Part shown: piece after piece, positions 1 through 10,887 of the stretch
Layout of the letters: the number at the start of each line of letters is the position of its first letter
How positions within the stretch are numbered: position 1 is the first letter of the stretch
Assembly (NCBI GenBank): GCA_002803225.1
Contig: NXFV01001880.1
Location: 1 to 63,291, forward strand
DNA: 63,291 bases
Reading direction: 5' to 3'
Source of the DNA: Gamarada debralockiae
Taxonomy: Eukaryota; Ascomycota; Leotiomycetes; Helotiales; Hyphodiscaceae
Program-made: the position numbers and the translations under genes
The notes under the pieces: generated by a model
Databases searched by the model: none
Seen by the model: the letters and a program-made list of their open reading frames with translations, nothing else
What the model was told of the DNA's origin: nothing

Positions 1-1070
1 CGAGTCCCTCCAAGCCTAGACTACTCCTCCAAGGCCTAGGCCTTACTACAGTCCTTCGGGGCTTCCGATCTTCAACGCTTCCGTGAGTCTAGATTAACTC
101 CTTCAAGGCCGTTGCATTTGTTGAGCCAGGGCTCAACATTTAGCGTAGTTCCAGGTTCACGTGTGACAGTTCTGGCGAGTGTCACGTGGGGGTTCTTACA
201 ATTGTAAGAACCTCGCTTAGATCACATGCACCTGTGATCACCTGATCGCCCTTCTGAAATCGCCCTTGAACCTGCATTCCTTGTACTTCTGTTACAATAA
301 GGCTATCTGGATTCTTTTGACGCTTAGGTGGCGGTTGAGGACCACAAGAAGACATGTGACAAGTGATTGTATCGAGGTTAATAGTTCGAGAGTCACAGGT
401 ATGGCAAGCGTAGCTATGGCATACTTTGAGGTGCAGGTGGCTAAGTGATTGGTCAGGGCGGAGGGAAATATCAGTGGGATCAGGTATCTAGAGCAGGTGG
501 ACTAGGGAAGTTATGTCTGTCGAGACTCTAGAGAGATTTGGTATTTCTCCTATAAGTGTGATGTTACCTGGGAACATTGTTGATAGGTCTAGAAGGTCTA
601 GGGAGTACGGTGATATCTGGGGAAGACCGAAGGTCTGGAGAAGTCCGAAGAGCCGGGGAAGTCCGAAGACCTGGAGTCAAGCTGTAGATATATGGGAAGG
701 GTTGAACTCCATTAGAGGGGGTAGAGATTTTGAATTGAAGCTTTAGAATCCTATTTTGGACTAGCGCCATATGCACCTCAGTATTAGGGTTCTCATAACA
801 ACAAACATGACCCTACCAAAGCATATCTGCATGTTTTACAGACCAAGACAGGACCTTGAGGATCATAGGCCAGGTTTACAGTAGTCAACAAAGATATTAA
901 AGAGGTGTCTGCCATAGAAGCCAGAAATCAGGAATGAGCTTTTAGAGTGAGAATAAGTCAGGATAATCTCAATACCAGTAGCAGAGAGATGTTGAGGATC
1001 ATTTAAGAGCAGTGCACGGACTATTTACTCGTACTCTGGCAGAACCCAACTCGTCCTAAAGCGCAACAGA
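1..1070. other. Gene-poor left edge, probable decayed repeat sequence
   Basis: I see no convincing gene here. The stretch holds a row of palindromes (119-239), a short degenerate tandem repeat built on GAAGTCCGAAG (about 619-676), and sequence leading into a piggyBac relic. It is probably transposon debris. The short open frames have no recognisable domain. Confidence 0.4.
119..239. repeat. Four consecutive palindromes
   Basis: Four inverted repeats sit within 121 bp. At 119-138 a 9-bp stem (TGTTGAGCC/GGCTCAACA) has a 2-nt spacer. At 163-185 GTGACA pairs with TGTCAC, flanked by two CACGTG boxes (158-163 and 183-188). At 191-212 there is a perfect 22-bp palindrome with core TTCTTACAATTGTAAGAA. 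At 220-239 GATCACA pairs with TGTGATC. This could be the terminal part of a transposon or a cluster of dimeric factor sites; the function is unknown. Confidence 0.7.
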
Positions 1071-1373
1071 ATTGGAGCTGTCGATGAGTGTACTGTATTC
1101 AAGGGTTTGGAGGCCGTAGTGAGTATATTGTCAATATCCCTACAAAGCCTACTCCGATTGGCTTTAAAATCTGATGTCTAGCCCAAGACGGCTATATTCT
1201 GGACTTCCTCCGGCATAGAAGAGGCGATAAGCCGTCACAAGGTCCCCAAGGACTCCAGGATAAGTGGAAAAAGGATGGTTTCTCCGCTACTCAACCTGTT
1301 GTCTTGGAGCTTGTTACCAAAATGGAGAATTGCGGCAAAACCCACGTTGTCTGGCTAGACAACCTCTTCAGCT
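1071..1373 (+). pseudogene. piggyBac-type transposase relic
   Basis: Two reading frames together give a stretch typical of fungal piggyBac (DDE_Tnp_1_7) transposases: an IGAVDE segment near 1071, then NIPTKPTPIGFKI, CLAQDGYILDF, and finally QPVVLELV and VWLDNLF near 1286-1370. The LDNLF piece matches the conserved block around a catalytic Asp in this family. There is at least one frameshift (about 1104-1110) and an in-frame stop where a Trp is expected. The N- and C-terminal parts are missing, so this is a dead fragment. I did not find its terminal inverted repeats. Confidence 0.7.
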
Positions 1374-1911
1374 AGCCATCAACGCTCAGATAACCGGCGC
1401 CATTCCAGTTTGGGAACTCAGCCAGCTAGCACACATGCATCCGCCGGGCTTCGAGACCACAACCACTTCATCCGACAGCGTTCTAGACGCTGACAGAACA
1501 CCTTTCATGTTGTCGTGTGATCAAGTACAAAACAGATAATTCCCAGTCGAGAAAGTAGTTCGGTCAAGAGCACTCTCGGTGGCTGGCTGTGCAACGAAAT
1601 CCGTGCGTATTACGCCCATTGGGCGGGTGAGTGCACTGCGCACTCGCAGCCCGAATCCCTATATATATCGTGCCTGTGGACAGCTCTCGGGCTCACTTCC
1701 TTCTGCTTTATTCCCTACTACCTCTTCCCCTCTTCCAGTGCGCACTTCGTGGTACTATCCATAGTGCGTCCTCTCACACAGAAGGCCCTTCCTGCTGCAT
1801 CGCTTGACCACCTCCTCCCCTTCGCACCGGTTTCTCAACACTATCTCAAGAACTTGACATAGAACACCTTAAACCCCTTTTGTAACACAATCCTCATTTT
1901 ACATCGAAACC
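1374..1911. promoter_or_regulatory. Upstream region of the 1912 gene, with TATA-like box
   Basis: There is no gene. A TATATATA run lies at about 1660-1668, some 240 bp before the ATG at 1912, followed by CT-rich leader sequence (about 1690-1750) of the kind common in fungal promoters. A small inverted repeat (GAGTGC...GCACTC) lies near 1629-1645. Confidence 0.4.
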
Positions 1912-3416
1912 ATGCTGCTCAACCTAGGTGACGGGTACAGCACTTTTGAACAGACTCCCACGCACAACCAAGTGATCACTGTCATGTCGCGGGAAGGGGA
2001 CGCAGGAAGCAATAGCTATGTGAAGGTCTGCACTAACTCCCAAGAGGTGTATGATGCACTCGAAATCGATGCCTCGGTAGGCTTGAATGCCGGCAGCATG
2101 AAGCTGGAGAGTAAGTTCACCTTCGCCAGAAAGGTGGCGAGCAAGAGCAATGCAGTCACCGTCCTCGCACTTGCCACCAGGTCCAAGACTCGCACAGTGG
2201 AAACGGCTCGGTTTCTTGAAACGTGGAAGAATGAGTCTGCCGACAAATTCTACCCGCATGGAGGCGATCGCTTCGTCTCCGAGGTTGTAGAAGGTGCTCA
2301 GTACATCGCAGCTTTCCAATTCCTTGCCACCTCCACCGAGGCGTACCAGAAAATCACAAGCGAAACGAAAGGCAAGTTCGCAAATGGTAGCACGGCAAAC
2401 CTCAAAGCGTCGCTCGAGCATGTGGAGAGTGTCACCCAGGTCGACTCGACATTCACCCAGACCGCACTCGGATATGCGGGGAGGGCTGAGAGCCTTGACA
2501 AGGTTAACGATCTTCTTACTGACTTCAGTACCGCAAAGTTGGATGCTCCATCGACGCTCAGCTTCAAGACGGAATCCTATACACGGGCAACCGACTGTCC
2601 GAGCGACTTCAACCAGATCGAGGCGAACTACAAAACGTACGTAGGCAGCACTGACAACGCGCCATCATATGCCGCCGTCGAAGCCCAGATCAATGTGGTC
2701 GCGCCAATTGTCGAGTCCGTGAAGGACATGTTGGCTACTATGATCATAACGACGACTCTCTCCAGAAAATTCTGGACAGACTTCATTCGCTGCGGGGCCG
2801 GATTGAGAAGTGGCGTCTGGCTGTCCACAGCGACCCCAAGACAAAGGCCCAACCTCTCGACAAGCTAGACTACGACTGCCTTCAGATACCCACGCCCGTC
2901 TTCCGACTTGAGCCTGGGAAGTCCTTCGGAACGGACAACAACGACGGCGATAGGTTCTCCGACATCACCCTGGACATGATCCCCTACGGCGTCTACCCGA
3001 AGGAAATGTCCGGTCAGGTTGGATCCGTCATTGACAGAATCCACACCGTCTACGGCTTCAAGAATCACCTGCACCCGGACATTGAGAGGAAGCACGGCGG
3101 CGACGGTGGCGAGTTGAGAACCCCGATCCGTCTCCAAAGCAAGCGCATCAAATGGATTGAGACTTGGAGGAAGATCGGCGGGGGCAATATGGATCATCGC
3201 ATCACCAAAATCGCATGGTCGTACGAGCCGAACGAACCGCGAACCGTACTCTATGAGCACGACACGGGAGCGACGGATTGGTCTAATCAAATGGCGAGGG
3301 ATGACGGATACTTCGTCGGCTGGGCTGGTCGTGCGGGAAGCACTATCGATTCCCTTACTCCTATGTTTGTCGTTTTCTCGGCGCCAGAATGGCAGAAGGT
3401 GAAGATTGCCAATTGA
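1912..3416 (+). pseudogene. Pore-forming-type plus jacalin-like protein gene, frame-broken
   Basis: Two long open segments lie in different frames. The first starts at ATG 1912 (good context after ATCGAAACC) and has a GDRFVSEVVEGAQYIAAF block followed by Ser/Thr-rich alternating sequence, reminiscent of MACPF-type membrane-attack proteins. The second, open through to the stop at 3414-3416, has GGDGGELRTPI and a Gly-rich GWAGRAGSTIDSL repeat typical of jacalin-like lectin folds. Coding character passes from the first frame to the second at about 2737-2740, which equals one missing base; the first frame then runs on to a meaningless end at 2868. No plausible intron fits the junction. It is either a recent pseudogene or a single-base assembly error. 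The family call is by motif style only and is moderate to low for the N domain. No signal peptide is evident. Confidence 0.5.
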
Positions 3417-4208
3417 CGCATCGAATGCACCGAGTCCGTCGGAATGAGAAGGCACGTCTCAAACAGGGAAGGGAGGGTCTCGTTCGAAATTAAATCTAGT
3501 GGTATTCATATTGGTGCGTGAATCTAGGGGCAATTCTAGTATTTTATACTTTGTCTTCCACTGCAATGGCTTTTCGAAGTCGCAGGCATTGAGTGTGCCA
3601 GACTCATTAAAAAGTTCCCTGGAATTGCATCCCAGGCCTCCCAATAGCCGCCCTCAACTCAGGAAGTTCACAGACTTCGTTAAAAGCCGCCATATCCAAG
3701 CTTCGTTCCTCAAGGCTCTTTTGGGCAAACCGCTTGCCGGTTTTGCGTCTCCTGTCATTAATGTAGAATACAGATAAAGTACTGATCTTCGTGACGTGGA
3801 ATGGAAAAAGTTGACATGGGGAAATATGGAGTGGCCGGGACAGCCGCAACGGCACGGCGCACATGCATATGGCTGCTCATATGGACTTTTTTTGCAAAAA
3901 AACCTTTTGGGTCTAATGTACTTCACCGCCCTTGGTTTTCTACAGTGATCTTTTTATTAGTGTGTTCCTGTAGTAACAAAGATAGTCTCTCCCCTATCCT
4001 TAATAGAAGCTCCTAACCCAGCCCTAGATTGCATTTTCCAGCTAATTAGGACCCTAGCTAATTAGGCGAGCTAGGCTAGGTTGTATTCTGCTTAAAGCTG
4101 GGTTACTTTATAAATACAAGGCTAAAAAACTTGAGATAAAGAATTTAGGGTATATATCTATATCTATATCTCTAATTTTATTCTTATTATTAAAATCCCA
4201 GAATTCCA
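3417..4208. other. Intergenic region, AT-rich towards the right
   Basis: I see no supported gene. From about 4016 the sequence becomes AT-rich and low in complexity (TATATCTATATC repeats near 4150-4170), consistent with decayed repeat DNA. The open frames around 3499-3926 overlap on both strands and have no recognisable domain. Confidence 0.4.
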
Positions 4209-4412
4209 GGTGTACCAAATGAACGGCAAATTACTGTGAAGCTCATTTTTGACCCGGGATCTGGATTTCTAAGCAAAGGGCATGCAGTGGCAAAAATTAC
4301 GAATGTGACCACTGATGTCAAGATCTTGGGTTACCGCCCCGGAAGTTCCAAAGATATTAATGCATCCGAAGCCTATGACATCTACAACGGCATATTGATT
4401 CAATTCCATTAA
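4209..4412 (+). pseudogene. Orphan coding fragment, unknown family
   Basis: A 67-codon open stretch without an ATG runs to TAA at 4410-4412. It reads as normal protein (for example TVKLIFDPGSGF and TDVKILGYRPGSSKD) and follows an acceptor-like CAG in AT-rich sequence. It looks like the last exon of a gene whose 5' part is lost. I do not recognise the family. Confidence 0.35.
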
Positions 4413-4453
4413 ACAACTTCCATATCACTCTTCTCTGATGGCAATCCTTCAAC

Positions 4454-4567
4454 ATGGGACGGCGTAATCGAGCGTGTCAGCCCTGTCGCTCCCGACGTAT
4501 GCGCTGTGACGAGACCTCACCTCACTGCAAGCTATGCACCAAGAAGGAGCAGTTATCATCAACATAA
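4454..4567 (+). pseudogene. Zn2Cys6 DNA-binding domain scrap
   Basis: A 37-codon frame starts at ATG 4454 and encodes most of a fungal binuclear zinc cluster: CQPCRSRRMRC, then DETSPHCKLC, with the basic run between Cys 2 and Cys 3. The spacing C-x2-C-x6-C-x6-C-x2-C fits the family, in which these Cys bind two Zn ions and contact CGG half-sites. The sixth Cys, linker, dimerisation helix and activation domain are absent; TAA follows at 4565. It is a broken transcription-factor gene left in AT-rich DNA. A downstream exon after an unseen intron cannot be excluded. Confidence 0.75.
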
Positions 4568-4966
4568 CTTCTCAAACGGCAGAGATATCACGAAATTGGC
4601 GGCCCAATAATCATTGAAGGCTTACTGTCACTTTTGCGCCTCTTATCTCGACTCAAAAAGCTTAGGTTGTGCTCATGTGCGGATTGCTGTGCCACTTCTA
4701 CTTGTTGCTCTTCATAGTACTTCGGCCAGGCAGAGACAGCAAGCTCTTAGAACTTTCGCTCGATGGAAGACACTGGGGACAGCTTCAGGTCTTTGCACAC
4801 TTGCGCTTGAGAAAGTCAAGGAGAGCAGTGTTCCTTGAAAGTTTCGCAGAAATAGGTCCTAGTTGTAGAAAATAATTCAAATAAATTCATTCTTACCGTT
4901 AATTATGAGTTAACGATGTTCATACGTGGCTGTCTCTCCGAAAATCCTAAAAGGCTGAGAGTTGTA
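4568..4966. other. Intergenic stretch next to the MITE
   Basis: There is no supported gene. Overlapping open frames at 4614-4875 carry no recognisable domain. It may be further debris of the Zn2Cys6 gene. Confidence 0.3.
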
Positions 4967-5579
4967 CAGTACTAGCCATTATTAATCCGTGTTTTCGCCA
5001 CACCTCAAAAATGCTAAAGCATTGGCGAGTTATAACTCCACACCAGCATTCATTTATTATTTGAGCCTTGGTAGTAAATTTGATTGGAAGGTACTTAATT
5101 AGCTACAAAAAAGGTGCGCCTTTATAACTTTGTTTAGTAAGGAATTAAGTGAGGTTATTAAAAAGTATCATTTTTGACCCCTCGTTATCCCCACTTGTTT
5201 TATACAACAACCTAAATTTAGGTTTACTTAGGACTTTCAATTATTATAATGAAATAGGATATATATAATATACTTGAAACTTAAATTAAAATATTTAAAG
5301 GTTAGTGAATAAATAGAGCCCAAAGTGAGGGACATGATTTGCATACCGAATTTCGCATATAAAATCAAGGATTCTTAAAGTCGGTCAACTTCAGCTCTCT
5401 CTAAAAATATAACTCTTTGATTAATTAAAATCCCGAAAAGATAAATTAAATATTAACCTCTAATTAATATTTTTTACAATTACTACAATAGCCAGAATAC
5501 TAGTTGTGTGTTTTTGATCGAAGAGAAGATGATGAGTTTCGGTGTGTTTCGCTAAAACACGGATTAATAATGTTACCTG
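4967..5579. mobile_element. 613-bp MITE of Tc1/mariner type
   Basis: The ends are imperfect terminal inverted repeats of about 26-29 bp that begin CAG. They share the exact 19-bp block CATTATTAATCCGTGTTTT, at 4977-4995 and, inverted, at 5554-5572. Each end is bordered by the dinucleotide TA (4965-4966 and 5580-5581), the target duplication expected for Tc1/mariner (pogo/Fot-like) elements. The interior is strongly AT-rich, has no transposase frame, and differs in base composition from the genes on either side. It is therefore a non-autonomous, possibly RIP-mutated element. Confidence 0.75.
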
Positions 5580-5581
5580 TA

Positions 5582-6095
5582 ATCACTAACCTTTATTTTA
5601 AGGCCCTGAAGCTGCTGTAAACTCTGGGTTACATGCCGCTATAATTTAGCGATTAAACCCTAAATGGATAGGGGGCTTTGGTGCCCGGCGCCGGAGAAAC
5701 CCCGTTCCGTGGAAGCGATTTTGAAACGTCCCACGTGTCTCCTACTCTCTCTCCCGCACAACGTAGCGAATTGGTCGGCATCAACCTCCAAATGAGCTGG
5801 AGATCTTAGGTACGTAACCAAATGGCCTACGACGTATTGAGGCTGAGTTGATGATGCAGTGCGTCTTTTTTAGCAGATAGAGTCAGCACAGAGCTGCTCT
5901 AGTTTGCCTGGAGATCGGTCCAAGAGAATTCTCCGATCCAACCTTCATCTGTTATACGGAGTTCAGAGTGCAAAGGATATAGATTCGAGATATTTGATCT
6001 TAGTAGATTGTCCTTCATCCTGTGTTTGTATCTCATTCCACGCAATTGTTTCATATTTAGACCTTTTCGAGACGTTCGGACGAAGAGTGGGTAGA
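5582..6095. promoter_or_regulatory. Upstream region of the CRAL-TRIO gene
   Basis: There is no gene. AT-rich sequence gives way at about 5680 to normal composition. The frame upstream of ATG 6096 stays open to 5904, but its sequence does not resemble the family, so I treat it as promoter and leader. Confidence 0.35.
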
Positions 6096-7408
6096 ATGGC
6101 AGACAATTCTCCAGCACCTCCTCAGGAAAACCATACGCAAGGGCAATTTGGAAATCTTACGGCAGATGAAAAGTCTGCGTTTGATACGTTCAAGGAACAA
6201 TGTGGTGCTGAGGGCTTCCTTAAAGAGACTATCTCAGAGAGTGGAGATGACATGACAACGGGCATATGTGATGATGGCACACTCCTGTAACTCTTTCCAA
6301 CCCCCCAGCTCCGCAGCGAGAGCATTCTCAAACGCTTGAGAACTGACGTTGGGACCTTGTGCGATCTTAGGCGCTTTCTCCGCGCCCGACGATTCAACGT
6401 CCAGAATGCGCTTCAACAATACCGAGCCACTCGCAAATGGCGCGAGACCAACAGGCTGCTTGAACTATACGAGAACATAGAAGCCGAAGATTACGAAGAG
6501 ACGAGAAAACTCGTAAGTCTTGGATGCTACACCTCAGAAAACCCTTGAGCTCAACCCAATAAGTACACGCATTGGACCGGCCGACGTGATAAACACGGTC
6601 TCCCCTCATGCTGGTTTGAAATCAAACAGCTCACCCCCAGCGTCATGTCCGCCTACAACGAATCCTGCGCATCCTCAAAACCATTACCAGCTCCCGAAGG
6701 ATCCAAGGCAGAGTCGATAGCTATGCTTCGACTTTTCTGCACTTACGACAACTTGGTCAGATTTGTAATGCCGTTTTGTTCAGCTGTTCCAGGACGATCT
6801 AAGCCTGAGACGCCGGTGACGGGAACGAATTGTATTGTTGATATTTCTGGAGTAGGATTGCTGCAGTTCTGGAGATTGCGCGCTCATATGCAAGCCGCGA
6901 GTACGCTGGCTACTGCGCATTACCCTGAGACACTTGGGAGGACTTATGTGAGCCTCTTCCAGCCAATACCTTCATAATTCCTTTCCCAAATGGAAAGCGG
7001 AAACTCATCTATGCTAATGGGCGTTCGTAGGTCATTGGAGCACCAGCATTCTTTCCCACAATTTGGGGTTGGATAAAAACCTGGTTTGATCAAAACACAG
7101 TCTCCAAAATCGTCATAGTCGCCGCAGGAAAAGAGCTCTCTGCTCTCTCTGAGAGCTATGACCCTATCGATATCCCCCGCAAATACGGAGGACAGTTTGA
7201 CTACGAATTCGGCATGCCGCCAAATCTTGATCCTGAGATCAGGGATATGATTACTTGGTTGCCATCAGAGTCTAGAGAGAAGCACAGTGATCTTCCGATT
7301 GGGCCTATGAGGTGGCTCAATGGTGAAGATGGGAAACGGACTGCGGTTGCAGTTGGGAAGGTTAACGGGGAGAGGCGGAAGATTGAGGTTTTGAGGCTGG
7401 ATCATTGA
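6096..7408 (+). CDS. CRAL-TRIO (Sec14-like) lipid-transfer protein
   Basis: Model: join(6096..6286, 6371..6512, 6564..6947, 7031..7408), 364 aa. The introns are 84, 51 and 83 nt; the first is fixed by restoring LLRFLRARRF across the splice. The protein has a CRAL-TRIO N-terminal helical part (DEKSAFDTFKEQC, then RFLRARRFNVQNALQQY, EDYEETRKL), WTGRRDKHGLP, and the lipid-binding core (HYPETLGRTYVIGAPAFF, KIVIVAAGKEL). Sec14-type proteins shuttle phosphatidylinositol or other lipids between membranes in the cytosol and support phosphoinositide signalling. Start 6096 (MADNSPAP) was chosen because it precedes the conserved part by a normal distance. All segments are in frame, so the gene looks functional. 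It is convergent with the transporter gene ending at 7706. Confidence 0.9.
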
Positions 7409-7705
7409 GTCGACTGCTGCTTGAGAGAGGTGTGTCGATAGATGATCCAAAGAGAAACCTTCAACATCCATGTGTTCCTTGCCTTTGTCGCCAATTGCGA
7501 ATGATCGCTCGGGCCGATTGACCATCCAACCGGGCCAGGGACTTATCGTTGCCAATTCGCCGACTTGCAATATTATATCAAACTGATGTTCGAGGGGAAG
7601 GTGTAGAGTTTCAGATGTTCAACATCATTGAAACGTTTGAGAGTTGGTAAACCGAGACCATTATAATCTAATTTCGCGAAGATGTAGATACGCGCTCTCA
7701 TTTCA

Positions 7706-10700
7706 TCAATCACTCAAATCATCCCCAAAATCCACCTCCCCAACCAATTCCCTAACCTCAACCACCATTCTCCCTAGCGCCGAGTTCACCATATCCCCCA
7801 CAATATGAATAACTGCCCAAGCACTATATACCGCTTCCTCGTCACCTTCCCTCTTCCCTCTGTCCTCTGTCTGAATATCCGCGCTCAGCTTGCCCCAAAG
7901 AGGCGAGAAATCGACTGTTGGAGGCGCTTTGAAGTATGGTGGGAGCGGGATGCCGTATTTTACGGATGAGGAGAGCAGGGTGAGGGCGGAGGTGAGGTGG
8001 TGCGAGTTTTCGGCCATGGAGGCGAAGAGGAGGGCTGTGTCTTGGGATTGGGGAGAGTTGGATGAGGAGTGTAGAAGAGAGGTGGGCCAGGATCGGGTAG
8101 ATTGTGTTAGGAGGTTGATGTAACTCATAATACTATCAAGATTAATCAGTATGTGCTTAACCTTCTCCGTAAAGGACGGAAAACTTACTTCGTCATCTCC
8201 TGCATAATAGCCATGTACCTATTCGCAGGAAACCTCCCGCCAATCGGAAACTCAAACTTCTGGAACAGGGCATGCATTCGTAATTCCGGTATTAGTGTCA
8301 TGATCTCGTGGAAAAGCCGGTGTTGAACTTTCTGTAACTTCCTCCCAGGACTGGTCTTCATCGCCAAATCGCCCTCCTTCCCCCACATCTTCAAACTCGC
8401 AATCGAATGTCCACAATCGTGATATTTCGCCAGCAAGAAGACGAGGCCGCCAAGTTTCTCCCCGAGTAAGCTGCGATCTGTGATTGGGTACGGGAAGAGA
8501 GTCCAGATGTAGGCGACGAGACAGCCGGCTAGGACCGTGGCAAGTCGGTAGGGTGCGTTGGTGTAGATTGGATAGTCGATTTGGCCGGATGCGAGGATGG
8601 CTTCGTGGCCGAGCTTGGAGGATTGAAGGGAGGAGCCGATGATGGCAATTATTGTTACGAGGATGCAGAGCCAGACGACAAAGAATTTGGGGATCTTGAT
8701 GAAGCCGTAGGAGAGGGCGAAGAATGCGAGCCAGGTGAAGACGAGAACTCCACTGTAACGAGTTAGCTCCGAAATGGTAGAATTGTTGGGGTTTGAACTT
8801 ACGCAGGTTTGCCATCTACAATATACCAAGCGATGTAGGAGATGACCATCGCAGCGACGGTACCAATGGCACGAGCCGCCAGTTTGAAGGTGCTCTCTCC
8901 AGACGCCACATTCATAGAGACTAAAATAACAATCAAGGTCCAGATCAACTTTTGTTTGTAGTAGAACACCCAAGTCTTCTCTAAGTACGCAAGTATTCCC
9001 ACTGAAAATGCTGCGAGAGCCATTCTGAGTCCAAAAGAAGATTCTTTCGATCTCAGTAACCTTGGTACTGCCCGGAGGTAATTGCTGTAACGCTCCCATG
9101 CGTTGCGAGGAGGGAGATGTTGAGGGTCCTTTGCTTTACTGTGCATGGTGGTCTTTCCTTTGAAACCCCTCTCTTTACCGTCTAGATGCTCACCGGCAGT
9201 ATCGATTGTGAGATCCGGGTGTCCACCCAGTGTATTGCCCAGAAGAGTTGACACTTTGCGAAAACTGGGGTACACCAATCGCTTTCTTGCCATCGTCCCA
9301 TCACGAGATTTCATGTCTGCGAAAAGAACAAGCTCGTAAACAGCAACCGCAATGCTGTAAACGAGGTGCTCCATGTGCAACACGATGTAGAGATGTTGCT
9401 GATCAGAAGAATTGGTTTGCGCTCCTGCAGTGCCTTTCCATAATGCGTCTCGTTCTCGGGCCCACGCACTCAGAAATTCGCCTCGTCGGCCATGGAATGC
9501 TTGAATTTTGCGATCCATATATTCTGCGAAGGTAGGATCTCCTGGCTTCAAACCACCTCGAGCTTCCACATCGTTGCCTGTTTTAGGTTTTGGGAGAAAT
9601 TCAAGAACGACCGCCGCATGTTCAAAGCCCTGATCGATGACCTCCGCGATGTCCGTGAAGGGGTCATGCATTGCTAACATAACTCTGCTCCAGAGAAGTC
9701 TGAGTTCGCTCTTTTCATGTACTCTGATCTCGACGCTCTCGCGATTTGTCTGACCGGCAGAAGTTTCGGGAGCCATACGATCGAAAACTTCGATGATGGT
9801 TCTTATGCCCACCATCGGAGTTAAGATTGCTCGGAAGGCCTTAAACAATTGCTGAAGATCGTCTGCATTCAGTTTGCCATACGCAAGTTCCCGCTTCGCA
9901 TATACAGTGTCGTTGTATATCTCTGTGTGTAGAGCGACAAGGCCACTTAGACCCGCATAGAGCGCTTCTCTTTCGGGGAATGGTATTTTCTCGGTGGGAT
10001 CAACCGTTACTGTTGGCTCGATTCTATCGTTGCTTGACTGAGTGGAAAGGGGTTCGGAGGTTTCCAGAGCTCGATAATATGCCGCTTGCTTCTTCACGAA
10101 TCCTCTCAGGGCCCCAAAGTAGGCGGTTTGTTTCTTGAACAAGATGGTTCTCGTCGTCATAGGGAAGATGAGCAAAGAGACCCCCGTCGCAATTCCGAAT
10201 GCGATGAAGAAGATCTCCAATAGCTCAACTACCAATCCGATTCCTTGATCCATAGTATGAAAGCGCGGCGCGTATGTCATAGCGATCATGGTGAGGACGC
10301 TGAAAAGATACACATTGTTTTGCAGCAGTGGTATCTTCGCACGGAGAGTGCCAGCTACCCACTGAGAAAAAAAGAACCATATTGCACAAACAGCCGCTTG
10401 GGAAGAGTTGTACGCTGCGGTGGAGCCTGGTGGAGTTGTATGTTCTCGAGCTTTGATTCCGCACCATATTGCCAGGAGTGAAAGGGCTGAACCGATGCAA
10501 GTCGCTATGATGTTGAAGACGAGGGCTTCGAGGTATTTCGCACGTGGAAGCATGGCCATACTGAAGAACGCAATCATCGCCATGATATATCCCACAGTAG
10601 TATATCGTTTGGCGACTGTGGTTGATTGATACATGGCGAGAGTGATTGTCATGGGTAGTGAGCCCCTGCAGAGGTAGAGTCAGCATCGCGCCAGTAATCC

Positions 10701-10887
10701 GAAGAAGAATAAACAAAACAACCTACTTGAACATTATTATGACCAGAGGAATGTTCTGTTTGACCTTCACCCACAAGCCCGTCTTCTTCGCAGCCTTGGA
10801 GGCGCGAGGCTGCGAATCTTTGGCCGCATCGCGGCCTTGTCCCTTGGCAGCATCGGCGACCTTCTCCTGAGATTGCGAATCGCTCAT
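7706..10887 (-). CDS. ArAE/BRE4-like (brefeldin A-sensitivity-related) membrane transporter
   Basis: Model: complement(join(7706..8132, 8189..8752, 8803..10665, 10727..10887)), 1004 aa; introns of 56, 50 and 61 nt. It has the double architecture of fungal aromatic-acid-exporter/FUSC-like proteins: a Lys-rich cytosolic N-terminus (ASKAAKKTG), a block of about six membrane spans (YTTVGYIMAMIAFFSMAM, ALSLLAIWCGIK, LLEIFFIAFGIATGVSLLIF), a long soluble part, then a second membrane block (LIWTLIVILVSMNVASGEST, VLVFTWLAFFALSYGF, VVWLCILVTIIAIIGSS) and a helical C-terminus. S. pombe relatives are linked to brefeldin A sensitivity; the substrate is unknown. Start 10887 (MSDSQSQEK) is preferred; an in-frame upstream extension reaches 11064. 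All splice joins keep frame, so it appears intact. Confidence 0.85.

Noticed and set aside
2745..2868. Continuation of the first frame of the 1912 gene as a real C-terminus
   Set aside because: The amino-acid sequence there is atypical, while the other frame is clearly coding and runs on for about 220 codons.
8185..9099. A separate 304-aa gene on the minus strand
   Set aside because: Its start is not ATG and its first part is a shadow of the neighbouring exon; the real part is exon 3 of the ArAE-like gene.
10225..10716. 163-aa minus-strand frame
   Set aside because: It is an out-of-frame shadow of the transporter's large exon.
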